Positions 1 to 8,315 are shown, numbered from the stretch's first letter. The stretch is DNA of 64,000 nucleotides from Vagococcus allomyrinae (GCF_017829975.1 NZ_JAEEGA010000018.1:1-64000); one strand, 5' to 3'. A program made the numbers and translations. The notes: generated by a model from the sequence alone, not told the origin.

Positions 1-81
1 ATGTTAATGATACGGTCGGGAAACCAATATCAGTTTAACATTTTAGGAGGCTTTTTTAATACCTCGCTGGAAGCTCTAAGG

Positions 82-104
82 AACCACCCGCATAGCAGGT
101 GGTT
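82..104 (+). terminator. Hairpin, possible terminator or element end
   Basis: A perfect 7-bp stem (AACCACC with GGTGGTT) and a 9-nt loop, followed by TTTT. It could end a transcript entering from the left. Stems of this kind also occur near the ends of some IS200/IS605 elements. Only about 80 bases precede it, so the upstream unit cannot be identified. Confidence 0.4.
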
Positions 105-116
105 TTCAAAACATAT

Positions 117-160
117 AAAAAAAGGATCAAAAATCTTTTACAGATTTTTGATCCTTTTTT
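117..160. terminator. Bidirectional intrinsic terminator
   Basis: A perfect 15-bp stem (121-135 with 143-157) and a 7-nt loop, flanked by an A run on the left and a T run on the right, so it can work in both directions. On the minus strand it lies just downstream of the small gene ending at 193 and would close the sortase cluster. On the plus strand it would stop transcription entering the window. Confidence 0.85.
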
Positions 161-192
161 ACTAATTTTTAAAGACTATTTCTCTTTTAAGT

Positions 193-438
193 TCACACTG
201 ATGACTGCTCCCTCAATTCCTTGACCAACGCTTCAATCTCCTGACAGGCTCGCTCAAGTTCTGCTTCGTTCTCCCCGTAGTCTTTGCGATTGATGGTTGA
301 TAATAACCCGATAACAGCACTAAATTTCAAGTCATGACGCCAAAAAGGCATGTGACTTCCCCCGCTTAACTGGACGTAAGTATGTCGAGTTGTTTCCCGA
401 CCGCGAAACTTAAGCTGCATAACTGCTTCTTCCTCCAT
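193..438 (-). CDS. Small protein of unknown function
   Basis: An 81-residue soluble protein that I do not recognise. It has no signal peptide or membrane segment. The N-terminal half is mixed (KFRGRETTRHTYVQL, GGSHMPFWRHDLKF). The C-terminal third, about residues 50-78, is a charged Glu/Lys-rich segment that should form one amphipathic helix. The start is the ATG at 438, because AAGGAG lies 8 nt upstream; a GTG at 447 in the same frame overlaps that ribosome site and is less likely. It is the last gene of the minus-strand cluster with the membrane protein, sortase and surface protein, and the only one without membrane or export features. Confidence 0.6.
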   Translation of the reverse strand: MEEEAVMQLKFRGRETTRHTYVQLSGGSHMPFWRHDLKFSAVIGLLSTINRKDYGENEAELERACQEIEALVKELREQSSV

Positions 439-524
439 AGTTGCCACTCCTTATTGACTTGCTGGTCCGCTCTCATTGTTGTCCTCTCCTAAACCAAGGT
501 CTCTCAGTAAAAACGGCGCTCCTT

Positions 525-1382
525 TTACCACATTTTGACAGAAGACTGATGTTTCCGTAAAATTGTCGAAATACCTGCGAAAATCAGCGAGACTAATAAG
601 AACGCCCCTCCTACGTATATCAACACCATTAAACTACTAGACAAATACGTGGTAATTAATTTGTAAAGCGGTGGCGAGGCGATTGACACGCGTTTGATAA
701 TCCCACTCCACAAAATTGCTGCTGGCAACACGATCAACATCAAACCGCTGCCGCTAAAAATATACGCCATATAACGCAACAAGCGATGCCACCAGCCGTG
801 TAATAAGTAAACGATCAACATCAACATTAAGAGCACACTGACCCCTAAAATGACTTGTAGTAAGACTAAATTACTGGCAAAGGCTTGAATTCGCTGACCA
901 ACAGCTGGCAAGTATGGTAAATTAATAAAATCACTGTAAACATCGTAGGACTTCTCTGAAAACAACTTAACCCCCTGAACATTTTCAGGTGTTAGTTTTT
1001 GACCTTTAGTGGCACCATAATCGTAGATGAGACCGCTGATTTGTTCTAAAAACGGCGCTTGCTCGATGGTCAAAGCATTCCCCATATAGGCCTGATAGCT
1101 GTAAGACTCAAAATCACGTTGGACTTGTTTGACATCTACGACTTCCTCCAGCACATCCTGAGGAATGCCACTGCCTAGCCCAATATCTTGAATTTGAACT
1201 GTGACTTGTTTGGTTAATGCTGTGTAATAATCCGATTTAACCGCTGCTTTATTTAAAAAATCAGCCGACATAATGGTCCGTTCCATTATCAGAATCAAGG
1301 TTAACCCTACCAGCAGGATACTACACATAAACGCAATAAATCCGACAGAAATATTACGGATGGTTCGCTTATTATTTTTCAT
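525..1382 (-). CDS. Four-helix membrane protein of the sortase cluster
   Basis: A 285-residue integral membrane protein of unknown function. One hydrophobic segment lies at about residues 10-33. A 130-residue hydrophilic domain, predicted outside the cell, follows. Three more segments lie at about 170-197, 202-229 and 248-275, with a basic cytoplasmic tail (RKHQ). No catalytic motif was found. GAGGAG lies upstream of the ATG. It sits 43 bp downstream of the sortase gene in the same direction, which suggests a role in presenting or processing the surface protein encoded in the same cluster; that role is inference from position only. Confidence 0.7.
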   Translation of the reverse strand: MKNNKRTIRNISVGFIAFMCSILLVGLTLILIMERTIMSADFLNKAAVKSDYYTALTKQVTVQIQDIGLGSGIPQDVLEEVVDVKQVQRDFESYSYQAYMGNALTIEQAPFLEQISGLIYDYGATKGQKLTPENVQGVKLFSEKSYDVYSDFINLPYLPAVGQRIQAFASNLVLLQVILGVSVLLMLMLIVYLLHGWWHRLLRYMAYIFSGSGLMLIVLPAAILWSGIIKRVSIASPPLYKLITTYLSSSLMVLIYVGGAFLLVSLIFAGISTILRKHQSSVKMW

Positions 1383-1425
1383 GACTCAACTCTCCTCGTC
1401 TTGCTGATACTCTCTTGCTTTCTTC

Positions 1426-2097
1426 TTAATTTTCCGGATCAATCAATGGTCCCGACTGCAATTCCGCATAAACAAACAACCGCTCATCGGTTAACCCAAT
1501 CATCTCGACTGGTGAACAGGTGTATAAAATCAAGTGATGGCCTTCTCGTTCAAAGACCGACTCAATCGCAGAGGCATCATCAAACCTGGCTTCCTTTGTG
1601 TCATTTACCTGATACACATAAGTACCATAATGAGTGAACACCGTAATCTTGTCACCTTTTTCGATCAGATTTAACGTTGCTAAATCGGTCGTATTATGAC
1701 CACCAATCAAGGTAGTCCCCACTTCTCCTGGAAAAATACTGCCATTATAATGACCGACACCGACACGCAAATCTTCAGGTCGATCACCAAACGTCATAGC
1801 TGATTTGATTCCCAATTTTTCAATGACCAGTTGACCGTATTCATCGCCAATACTGGGATAGTTGACTTTACTGGAAGGAATCGTTTCAGAGGTATTCTTA
1901 GCTGGCTCGACTTTTTTAGTTTCATCAAAGAGTGCCACTCTTTCTTCTTTAAAGGTTGGGGCTTCGTTTAATACTAATAGATTAACTGTTGACGTTACAA
2001 CGTTTAGAACGGGTGCTAACACGATGTAAAGAATCCCATAACCTGCGATAAAAAAAAGAAGGGGCATATAGAGATATGCCCATCCCTTCTTCTTCAT
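1426..2097 (-). CDS. Sortase, class D-like
   Basis: A 223-residue membrane-anchored transpeptidase that cleaves a C-terminal sorting motif and attaches the protein to the cell wall or to another acceptor. One N-terminal membrane segment (about residues 8-32) and a linker precede the sortase barrel (about 80-213). The catalytic triad is visible: His134 in GGHN, Cys194 in LYTCSP, and Arg206 in TDERLFVYAE. The single N-terminal anchor, the length and the TCSP motif fit class D or the broad non-housekeeping group better than class A; I cannot assign the subclass firmly. It ends 43 bp before the membrane protein and starts 5 bp after the stop of the putative substrate gene, so the three genes are almost certainly cotranscribed. 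Confidence 0.9.
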   Translation of the reverse strand: MKKKGWAYLYMPLLFFIAGYGILYIVLAPVLNVVTSTVNLLVLNEAPTFKEERVALFDETKKVEPAKNTSETIPSSKVNYPSIGDEYGQLVIEKLGIKSAMTFGDRPEDLRVGVGHYNGSIFPGEVGTTLIGGHNTTDLATLNLIEKGDKITVFTHYGTYVYQVNDTKEARFDDASAIESVFEREGHHLILYTCSPVEMIGLTDERLFVYAELQSGPLIDPEN

Positions 2098-2102
2098 AAC
2101 CC

Positions 2103-2675
2103 TTAAGCTGCTGTTGCTGAGTATTTTTTACCAATAACAGCTGCGCCTAAAGCGGCAACCATTAATGATCCAAATACTAAGAAACTAATTGTGTAGTTAG
2201 CACCCGTTGCTTTAACTACTGGATTGGCTTTCGTTGTTGGTACAATCACTGTTTTACCAGCTTTGTTCACAACGGTTCCGTTTGAGCTAATGGCTAAATC
2301 CAAAGCATCTGCAGCTGCATAAATGTGATCCAAGATTTGATCTTGAATCGCTTTAGGCAATTGACCTAACAAGTTATTTAAGCTTGTTGCTGTCAAACCA
2401 GCAGAGTTGTTCACAACCAAGGCACGTGCTGCTTGGATATGTCCAACAACTGTTTGACACGTCGCTGCGTCAAAATCATTGGCTTTCAATTCATTTTCTG
2501 CTTGAGCGATATCACTTGCTGCAAAATAGAATGTGCCTCCACCGGCTGTTACACCAGCATTCAACTCATTCAAAATACTTTGTTCAGCAGCTGTAATTGC
2601 TCCGGCTGCTGATGCGGGTAATGCGAAACCAATAGCGACTAACGCTACTAGCAGCATACTCAACATTTTTTTCAT
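2103..2675 (-). CDS. Secreted surface protein with VKATG sorting-like tail
   Basis: A 190-residue exported protein with a clear signal peptide (basic MKK, hydrophobic core, cleavage near ASA at residues 21-23). The mature part is Ala-rich and predicted helical (about 28-130), with one Cys at 73. The C-terminus has sortase-substrate order: a motif-like VKATG (154-158), a hydrophobic stretch (about 162-181) and a short basic tail (GKKYS). The motif is not LPxTG; only the Thr-Gly core is kept. The next gene, 5 bp downstream, is a sortase, so this is its probable dedicated substrate. AGGAGG lies upstream of the ATG. A long AT-rich leader with a hairpin precedes it, so it is probably the first gene of the operon. 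Confidence 0.75.
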   Translation of the reverse strand: MKKMLSMLLVALVAIGFALPASAAGAITAAEQSILNELNAGVTAGGGTFYFAASDIAQAENELKANDFDAATCQTVVGHIQAARALVVNNSAGLTATSLNNLLGQLPKAIQDQILDHIYAAADALDLAISSNGTVVNKAGKTVIVPTTKANPVVKATGANYTISFLVFGSLMVAALGAAVIGKKYSATAA

Positions 2676-2701
2676 TTTCTTCCTCCTATAAACTTAATCG
2701 C

Positions 2702-2742
2702 GCCGTTCGCCTATTCTTTTTCCTAACGGTTTTACGAACGGC
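2702..2742 (-). promoter_or_regulatory. 5' leader hairpin of the sortase operon
   Basis: A perfect 8-bp inverted repeat (GCCGTTCG at 2702-2709, CGAACGGC at 2735-2742) lies just upstream of the ribosome site of the secreted protein. It falls downstream of an extended -10-like sequence (TGTTAAACT, about 2756-2764), so it would be part of the 5' untranslated region, where it could stabilise mRNA or affect translation. Confidence 0.4.
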
Positions 2743-2990
2743 ACCATCTTAGTTTAACATAAGATACCTTAAAACAAAAATCATTTTCCGCTTTAAAATC
2801 ACCAATCTACAGGCTTGCATTTAAGAGTAATTCATTAACCGATCGTTTATTTAATTTTATATAATGAACATTCCGTTACATAAAACTATGTAAATCACTG
2901 ACGGCTAAATTATCTCGTTCTCTTTCGGCTTGTTCATTAACCTTCGTTTCTGATTTAATATCACTATAAACCTGACAAAAAATACTCCTA

Positions 2991-3038
2991 AAAAAAGCAC
3001 TCAAAAGTAATCATTACCAAAACTTGAGTGCTTTTTTT
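2991..3038. terminator. Bidirectional intrinsic terminator
   Basis: A 14-bp stem with an A run on one side and a T run on the other (AAAAAAGCACTCAA with TTGAGTGCTTTTTT). It lies downstream of the SDR gene ending at 3145 on the minus strand and separates it from the sortase operon. The remainder of the gap (2743-2990) is AT-rich; apart from the weak promoter-like sequence noted for the operon leader I see nothing in it. Confidence 0.85.
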
Positions 3039-3144
3039 CTTTATTTAGATGTGTTTAATCTGAAAAACAGCCACTATATTGACAAAAACACTTTAAGTAG
3101 TTGTTAAATTGTACAATGTGCTAAAACAATCAAATCAGCTCCTT

Positions 3145-4110
3145 CTACTCCACACATTTTTGCAAGGTTTCAATAATTGAGGCTCTTACGTCATAGGCTT
3201 TGTAACCTAAAATCGGCATGGTATCCTGAGGATCAAGATACAGGTTCTCCTCCTGTAATTGGGCGCTGACTGCGGCGTGGATACCATGTTCTTTTCCTGC
3301 TTCTGCGGCTTGTTGATCAATTCCTTGATAGACTTCTGCTAACTGTGAAAATGGCAGAACTGGGAGCTCAGTCTTTTGACCTAAGACATCAACCATCAGC
3401 TGATAAAATTCATGATAGCTCATGTTAATTCCAGAGATGGCGTAAGTTCCTCGATGCTGACCATTTTCCATAGCGCCAACTGCGGCTTCTGCCACTTGCT
3501 GAACGGTTACCATAGCAGTGCCACCACCTAAGCAAGGGAAGACCTCCTGGCCTTTGATTTGATCAGTAAACATCTTCCATAAAGGCGTGCGACCTGGCAT
3601 CGTTCCAAAAATATAAGGGAGCCGTAAACTGCTGACGGTCATGCTCCCCTCTCCTTCAGCGAAAGCAATTTGTTCCTGTAGTAAGCGAGTATTGGGGTAT
3701 GCTTGATTTCGCAAATTGAAAGATTCCAAGCGCTCGGCAAACTCAGCAAAGTAGGAACCAAATACAACAAATTTTTCTACTTTAGCCTTTTTAGCTAAGC
3801 GGGCTAATCGTTGAGTCGGCAACACATTAGCTTCATAAAAGAACTTAATCGCAGGAGCTTGGGGGATGATTCGTTCATCTGCCCCAGCAGCATAAATAAA
3901 ACCATAACATCCTGACAGTTTTGCAATAATCTCTTCGTCAGTTAACTGATTGATATCACCTAATTCACACTTAACCCCTGCTGGTAATAGATCATCAGCT
4001 GGCATCGGTGGTAACGCCATTGTTTCCACCTCATAGCCTCGATTCAGTAATTCTTTTAAGGTGTAATATCCAAGAAAACCCGTACCGCCTAAAATAAATA
4101 CTTTTTTCAT
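3145..4110 (-). CDS. NAD-dependent epimerase/dehydratase family protein (atypical SDR)
   Basis: A 321-residue atypical short-chain dehydrogenase with an N-terminal NAD(P)-binding Rossmann motif GGTGFLGYYT (about residues 8-17). The usual SDR active-site Ser-Tyr-Lys is not clear: around 110-135 the sequence reads FGSYFAEF and no standard YxxxK is evident. This is common in the NmrA/isoflavone-reductase-like and dihydroflavonol-reductase-like branches. The ATG at 4110 has GGAG 5 nt upstream; a longer frame starting at 4167 would overlap the upstream gene. It follows the SDR gene at 4130 by 19 bp in the same direction. Substrate unknown. Confidence 0.75.
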   Translation of the reverse strand: MKKVFILGGTGFLGYYTLKELLNRGYEVETMALPPMPADDLLPAGVKCELGDINQLTDEEIIAKLSGCYGFIYAAGADERIIPQAPAIKFFYEANVLPTQRLARLAKKAKVEKFVVFGSYFAEFAERLESFNLRNQAYPNTRLLQEQIAFAEGEGSMTVSSLRLPYIFGTMPGRTPLWKMFTDQIKGQEVFPCLGGGTAMVTVQQVAEAAVGAMENGQHRGTYAISGINMSYHEFYQLMVDVLGQKTELPVLPFSQLAEVYQGIDQQAAEAGKEHGIHAAVSAQLQEENLYLDPQDTMPILGYKAYDVRASIIETLQKCVE

Positions 4111-4129
4111 TGTCACTCCGTCCTTTCTT

Positions 4130-4885
4130 TTATAACGTAATACCACCGTCAACACTAATAACTGCACCAGTCATGTAACGGGAGGCCTCTGAGGCTAAAA
4201 ACGAAACGAGCTGGGCAATATCTGAGACGTCCCCTAAAGCGCCTTCATTTAATAATATATCTGGTGCTCTAGGAGGGATAAACTGATCAGCGATCATCTG
4301 TTGGCCAACCATTTGAGTCAGGGGTGTCACAATACCACCGGGACAAATCGTGTTTACCCGAATATTTTTCTTAGCATATTCAATGGCCGCATCTTGAGCT
4401 AAACCAAGAGCCGCTTTCTTAGTGGCTGAATACACGCCAAAACCTGTTTCAGATTTAATTCCTGAAGAAGAGCCTAAAACCACAATATGTCCTTCCTCTT
4501 GTTTTAACATCTCTTTTACGACATGCTTAATCCCAAAGAAACAGCCTTTAATATTAGTATTGATCACATAATCTGCATCCTCTTCCGTTATCTCATGAAA
4601 TAATTTTGCCTGATGAATGACCCCTTGATTGTTTAAATAAAAATCTATTTGATCGTATTTTTCCTTGGCAAAGGCCACAAATTTGATAACATCTGCTTCC
4701 TTGCTCATATCCGCCTCAATAAAATCTGCCTGAACACCTAACTTACGACAGTCATCCGTCGTTGCTAATCCCGCTTCTTGATTCCAATCACAGATAACCA
4801 AGTCAAACCCATCTTTCGCCAATTGCAATGAACTTGCTCGACCGATTCCCAAGGCACCACCAGATACCAATGCTACTTTTGACAT
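4130..4885 (-). CDS. SDR family NAD(P)-dependent oxidoreductase
   Basis: A 251-residue classical short-chain dehydrogenase/reductase. It has the cofactor motif GGALGIGRA near the N-terminus, the NNQGV structural motif, a catalytic Ser in GSSSG, YSATK as the YxxxK active site, and the C-terminal end VDGGITL typical of FabG-like enzymes. The ATG at 4885 is preceded by AAGGAGG; an earlier in-frame start at 4915 is less well placed. It probably reduces or oxidises a small alcohol or ketone. It is divergently transcribed from an AraC-type regulator 168 bp away, which likely controls it and the downstream SDR gene. Confidence 0.85.
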   Translation of the reverse strand: MSKVALVSGGALGIGRASSLQLAKDGFDLVICDWNQEAGLATTDDCRKLGVQADFIEADMSKEADVIKFVAFAKEKYDQIDFYLNNQGVIHQAKLFHEITEEDADYVINTNIKGCFFGIKHVVKEMLKQEEGHIVVLGSSSGIKSETGFGVYSATKKAALGLAQDAAIEYAKKNIRVNTICPGGIVTPLTQMVGQQMIADQFIPPRAPDILLNEGALGDVSDIAQLVSFLASEASRYMTGAVISVDGGITL

Positions 4886-5053
4886 GAAAACCCCTCCTTG
4901 TGATTTTAGTAACATGTTAAGTATATAGTGAAACCGAAAAAAAATCTGGACAAACCGTTGACTATTCTTATCCTACTTGATCTGAACAACACTGACAATC
5001 GTGCTATAATAGCCTTAGAATCTAGTCTATTTCATTAAACATCAGGAAAGGAT

Positions 5054-6301
5054 TTGATAAAAGTGACCAACCACCATCTTGAGCAGCTGCTGCCTTTTTC
5101 CAGCACCGACTATAAAGAACAGCCGATTAATATTGACGATATTTTTGTCAGCCAACAGACAGTAGTGGAACCAACCACAGCTGCTGTCCATTCCTCATTC
5201 CTGCTGATTTTGATAACCGCAGGGGCGGGCGAGATCATCATCAATAATTTGACCTACTCGATTAAAGAAGGAACTTTTTTGTGGCTATTTCCCTACCATA
5301 CGTATTTCCTTAAAACGGTCACTCGTCCTCTTAATTGCCTGATATTTAAAACCACTTTAAACGTGTTGATGTATGCCTCGGTTTCCAATGATACCAATCA
5401 AAGCTTTATTTCCCAGCTTGAATACAATGATGTGCCATTGGTTCAAACTGACCCGTCTACCTTTTCTGAGCTCAGCTATTTATTCAGCTCATCTCTGACG
5501 GAATATCGCACTCGTCAGTCCCACTTTGAACTGGTACTGCTGGGAAATTTATACAAGATAATTGCGAGCTTTTCACGAATTAGAGAACAGAGTAAACCAT
5601 TAAAAAGGAAACAGAAAAACAATCCTTGGGTTATTTATCAATATCTCCACTACCACTTTTCAGAAGACTTAAACATCACTGCTATCAGCCACCAGTTCGA
5701 GCTCTCAGCTAAGGAAATTAATGCTTCCTTAACAGAACTGACAGGCAATAATTTTCGTGATAATTTAACCGCTATCAGAATGATGAATGCCCGTTCTATG
5801 ATGCGCTTTTCTGGCTTAGCCATTGACTTTATTGCTAAATTTGTTGGCTATCAATCAACCCCAAGCTTTAACCGCCAATTTAAAAAGCTAACTGGGCTAA
5901 CGCCTAAAGAATTTCGCCATCAGCAGTTGGATAGGACTCTGACAATTCATTTTAAACAAAGTACGCCTTTTAATATTTTGCAATATTTATTTGAAAATTA
6001 TTCTGAGCCTTTAACCAGTGTCAAAATTGCGCAGGTCTTTTACAGCAATAGCGCCGCTATCAACCAGTTACTTTATGATGAGTTCGGCTATAACTTTTCT
6101 CAGTTATTAATTTTTGTGCGGATGATTTTCGCGAAAAACTTCGTTGTCTTGACTGATAAAAAGATCATCGATATTTGCTCGTTTACGGGTTATAACTCCC
6201 TTCGCAGCTTTAACCGTCATTTTAAGGAGGTCTGGCATGAATCGCCTTCTGTTTATCGGGAGAAATATGGGAGTGGTGAAGTAGGAATTGATGGTAAATA
6301 G
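5054..6301 (+). CDS. AraC-family regulator with two AraC DNA-binding domains
   Basis: A 415-residue transcription factor. The N-terminal part (about 40-105) looks like a cupin-type sensor arm. Residues about 192-290 form a full AraC domain (two helix-turn-helix units ending FVGYQSTPSFNRQFKKLTG). Residues about 306-405 form a second (CSFTGYNSLRSFNRHFKEVW). Normal AraC proteins are about 280-300 residues with one such domain, so this one is longer by a domain. The start is uncertain: TTG at 5054 with AGGA 6 nt upstream, or GTG at 5063. It is divergent from the two SDR genes, which are the probable targets. A terminator overlaps its stop codon. Confidence 0.85.
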   Translation: MIKVTNHHLEQLLPFSSTDYKEQPINIDDIFVSQQTVVEPTTAAVHSSFLLILITAGAGEIIINNLTYSIKEGTFLWLFPYHTYFLKTVTRPLNCLIFKTTLNVLMYASVSNDTNQSFISQLEYNDVPLVQTDPSTFSELSYLFSSSLTEYRTRQSHFELVLLGNLYKIIASFSRIREQSKPLKRKQKNNPWVIYQYLHYHFSEDLNITAISHQFELSAKEINASLTELTGNNFRDNLTAIRMMNARSMMRFSGLAIDFIAKFVGYQSTPSFNRQFKKLTGLTPKEFRHQQLDRTLTIHFKQSTPFNILQYLFENYSEPLTSVKIAQVFYSNSAAINQLLYDEFGYNFSQLLIFVRMIFAKNFVVLTDKKIIDICSFTGYNSLRSFNRHFKEVWHESPSVYREKYGSGEVGIDGK

Positions 6302-6337
6302 CCTCGAATCCATACTTATAGGAGTCGAGGCTATTTT
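6299..6337 (+). terminator. Intrinsic terminator of the AraC gene
   Basis: A 9-bp stem (TAGCCTCGA with TCGAGGCTA) followed by TTTT. The left arm begins at the TAG stop codon of the regulator gene. Confidence 0.8.
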
Positions 6338-6371
6338 CAATGTCGAGACTTATCAAGCTTAAGTACTTAAA

Positions 6372-8111
6372 TTAAGCAATAAAGTGTGCCTTATCAATCA
6401 ATCCAATCAACTCTCCATTTAAGTTAATTTCAATCCAAGTCCCTTGAGAACCATTCGTAAATTGAGTCACGATTTCTTTGGTTACTTTGACTGATTCATT
6501 TTGGAAATCCTTCGAATTAGCAATCACTTTTGAGCCTGGCACTCCATAAGGAATATCATAAATTAATTGCCCAGTTTTTAATGTTCCTTGGTACGACACT
6601 TCTTTACTTGACATCACTGTTGTGCATGGTGTTAAATGGGCTTTATCCACTAACCCCAACACTGTTCCATCTAGCCTAATTTCAATCCAAGTCCCTTGCA
6701 ATCCGTTAGTAAATTTCGTGACTATCTCTTGGGTGACAGTAATCACTGAATTAACGTACTCTTTGGTATTACCAATTACTTTAGACCCTAATGCCCCATA
6801 GGGCAGATCATACACCAATTGTCTCGTTTTCAACGTTCCTTGATAAAATACCTCTTTCATCGATAAAATCGTCGTACATGGAACGAGATGAGCTTTGTCC
6901 AACAAACCCAAGACTTTTCCACCAACACTTATTTCAATCCAAGTTCCTTTCGAACCATTCGTAAATTGGGTCACAATTTCCTTAGCTACTGTCGCTGTTT
7001 TATTTTGATAGTCTTTTGTATTTGCTACAACTTTTGAGCCTAAAGCGCCATAAGGAATGTTATAAATTAATTGATCGGTATTCAATGTACCTTGGTAAAA
7101 AACATCTGTCGTTGATAAAATTGTTGTACATGGGACGAGATGAGCCTTATCTAACAAACCTAAGACTTTACCATCCACACTTGTTTCAACCCACGTTCCT
7201 TTGGTGCCATTCGTAAATTGAGTTACAATCTCCTTAGTTATTGTTGCTGTTCTATTTTGATAATCTTTAGTGTTTCCCACAACCTTCGATCCGAGTGCGC
7301 CATACGGACGGTTGTAAATTAGTTGATTAGTGTTTAATGTTCCTTGATAGAATACACCCTTCGTTGATAAAGTCGTCGTACATGGGACGAGGTGATTTTT
7401 ATCTAACAAACCCAGTATTTTTCCATCCACACTTACTTCAATCCAAGTCCCTTTAGTGCCATTCGTAAACTGAGTCACAATTTCCTTGATTGCGGTTGCC
7501 GTTTTATTTTGATAGTCTTTTGTGTTGCCGACAACTTTCGACCCCACTGCACCGTAAGGGATGTTATAAATCAATTGATTACTATTTAACGCCCCTTGAT
7601 AAAAAACATCTTTTGTAGATAAAACAACTGTATGGGCGGGAACTGAAACCGCCGTCTTAATCACTACTCGCGGATCCAACCAAACACCATTATTTGTAAA
7701 AGCTGAAGACTGGGCTTTTAACCAATCCGTTTTCGTCACACCTAAATGTAAATGATTGGTATTCCGAGTTGCGATAACTTGACCTAATGTTACTTTTTGA
7801 CCGACTGATACCCGAATATTCCCTGCACTTGTCCCAAATTCTTGATACACTACATAATACCCATCTGTTGATTTAGTTGCTACGACGGTCCCTAACGCTT
7901 CATAACCTGAAGGTGCCCAACCGGCAAAAACGACTGTTCCCTCATGCACTGCACAAATTTCACTTCCCGGATGATCTACTGAACCGAAATCCAACCCGTT
8001 ATGAAAACCATTTGGTCGAAATTCGCCACCGGGATTCTTTCCAAATAATTGACCGCCTAAAAAGCTTCCTTCCCCTACTTTTGGAAAAGGCCATCCCCAT
8101 CCATTTGACAT
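6372..8111 (-). CDS. M23 peptidoglycan endopeptidase with five GW-like repeats, no signal peptide
   Basis: A 579-residue lysin. Residues 1-150 form an M23 (lysostaphin/enterolysin-like) zinc endopeptidase: His37 and Asp41 in HNGLD and His120-x-His122 in HLHLG supply the zinc ligands. Residues about 164-579 are five repeats of about 83 residues (FYQGTL...YGALGSKV...GTWIE...GLLDKAHL) of the GW/SH3-like cell-wall-binding type. It should cut peptide cross-bridges in the wall. Unlike most secreted M23 enzymes it starts directly with the catalytic domain and has no signal peptide, as phage endolysins do. However, no phage genes or holin are nearby. AGAGGA lies 6 nt before the ATG. Its upstream region matches that of the GH24/NlpC lysin gene. 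Confidence 0.9.
   Translation of the reverse strand: MSNGWGWPFPKVGEGSFLGGQLFGKNPGGEFRPNGFHNGLDFGSVDHPGSEICAVHEGTVVFAGWAPSGYEALGTVVATKSTDGYYVVYQEFGTSAGNIRVSVGQKVTLGQVIATRNTNHLHLGVTKTDWLKAQSSAFTNNGVWLDPRVVIKTAVSVPAHTVVLSTKDVFYQGALNSNQLIYNIPYGAVGSKVVGNTKDYQNKTATAIKEIVTQFTNGTKGTWIEVSVDGKILGLLDKNHLVPCTTTLSTKGVFYQGTLNTNQLIYNRPYGALGSKVVGNTKDYQNRTATITKEIVTQFTNGTKGTWVETSVDGKVLGLLDKAHLVPCTTILSTTDVFYQGTLNTDQLIYNIPYGALGSKVVANTKDYQNKTATVAKEIVTQFTNGSKGTWIEISVGGKVLGLLDKAHLVPCTTILSMKEVFYQGTLKTRQLVYDLPYGALGSKVIGNTKEYVNSVITVTQEIVTKFTNGLQGTWIEIRLDGTVLGLVDKAHLTPCTTVMSSKEVSYQGTLKTGQLIYDIPYGVPGSKVIANSKDFQNESVKVTKEIVTQFTNGSQGTWIEINLNGELIGLIDKAHFIA
6375..7622 (-). repeat. Five tandem GW-like wall-binding repeats
   Basis: Coding repeats of about 250 bp inside the M23 lysin. 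Copies 1-3 are closer to each other than to copies 4-5, suggesting recent internal duplication. Confidence 0.8.
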
Positions 8112-8161
8112 ATTGTTTCCTCTTTTCTTTTTTCTATTTAAATACGCTCAGTCTATGTTGA

Positions 8162-8260
8162 TATCACGTCTGATACCTTTAAATCACACAAATTTGTATA
8201 CTCTTATTTTAAGGGCTGATCATAATAGAAAATGGTAAAGAAAAAAGGCGATTCTGGTAA
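8162..8260 (-). promoter_or_regulatory. Putative regulated promoter of the M23 lysin
   Basis: Read on the minus strand: a TTACC repeat (8256-8260) and a second TTACC (8234-8238) with a 22-bp period, then 33 bp to a -10-like TATACA (8195-8200) preceded by the conserved CCTTAnnATAAGAG block, then TCAGACGTGATA (8162-8173) in the likely 5' leader. The same elements in the same order and with the same spacing occur upstream of the GH24/NlpC lysin. Direct repeats two helical turns apart upstream of a weak -35 are typical sites for LytTR-type response regulators; that assignment is inference. Confidence 0.6.
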
Positions 8261-8279
8261 TCGTAAGGTAATAAAGGAA

Positions 8280-8315
8280 GACCTATTCATATTCTCCTAA
8301 CAATATGAATAGGTC
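8280..8315. other. Perfect 14-bp inverted repeat
   Basis: Stem 8280-8293 with 8302-8315 and an 8-nt loop. There is no clear T run on either side, though the minus strand continues TTCCTTTATT. It could be a weak terminator or an operator upstream of the lysin promoter. Confidence 0.5.

Noticed and set aside
1..106. Possible 3' end of a structured RNA or IS200/IS605-type element
   Set aside because: Only one hairpin and about 80 upstream bases are visible; no tnpA/tnpB or known RNA consensus can be shown.
6375..7622. CRISPR-like array
   Set aside because: Repeats are about 250 bp, in frame and coding for wall-binding domains; no CRISPR array or cas gene was seen in the window.
8195..8245. Competence sigma-X (cin-box) promoter for the lysins
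   Set aside because: The TACGAATA core is absent; the conserved block is a different sequence with direct repeats upstream.
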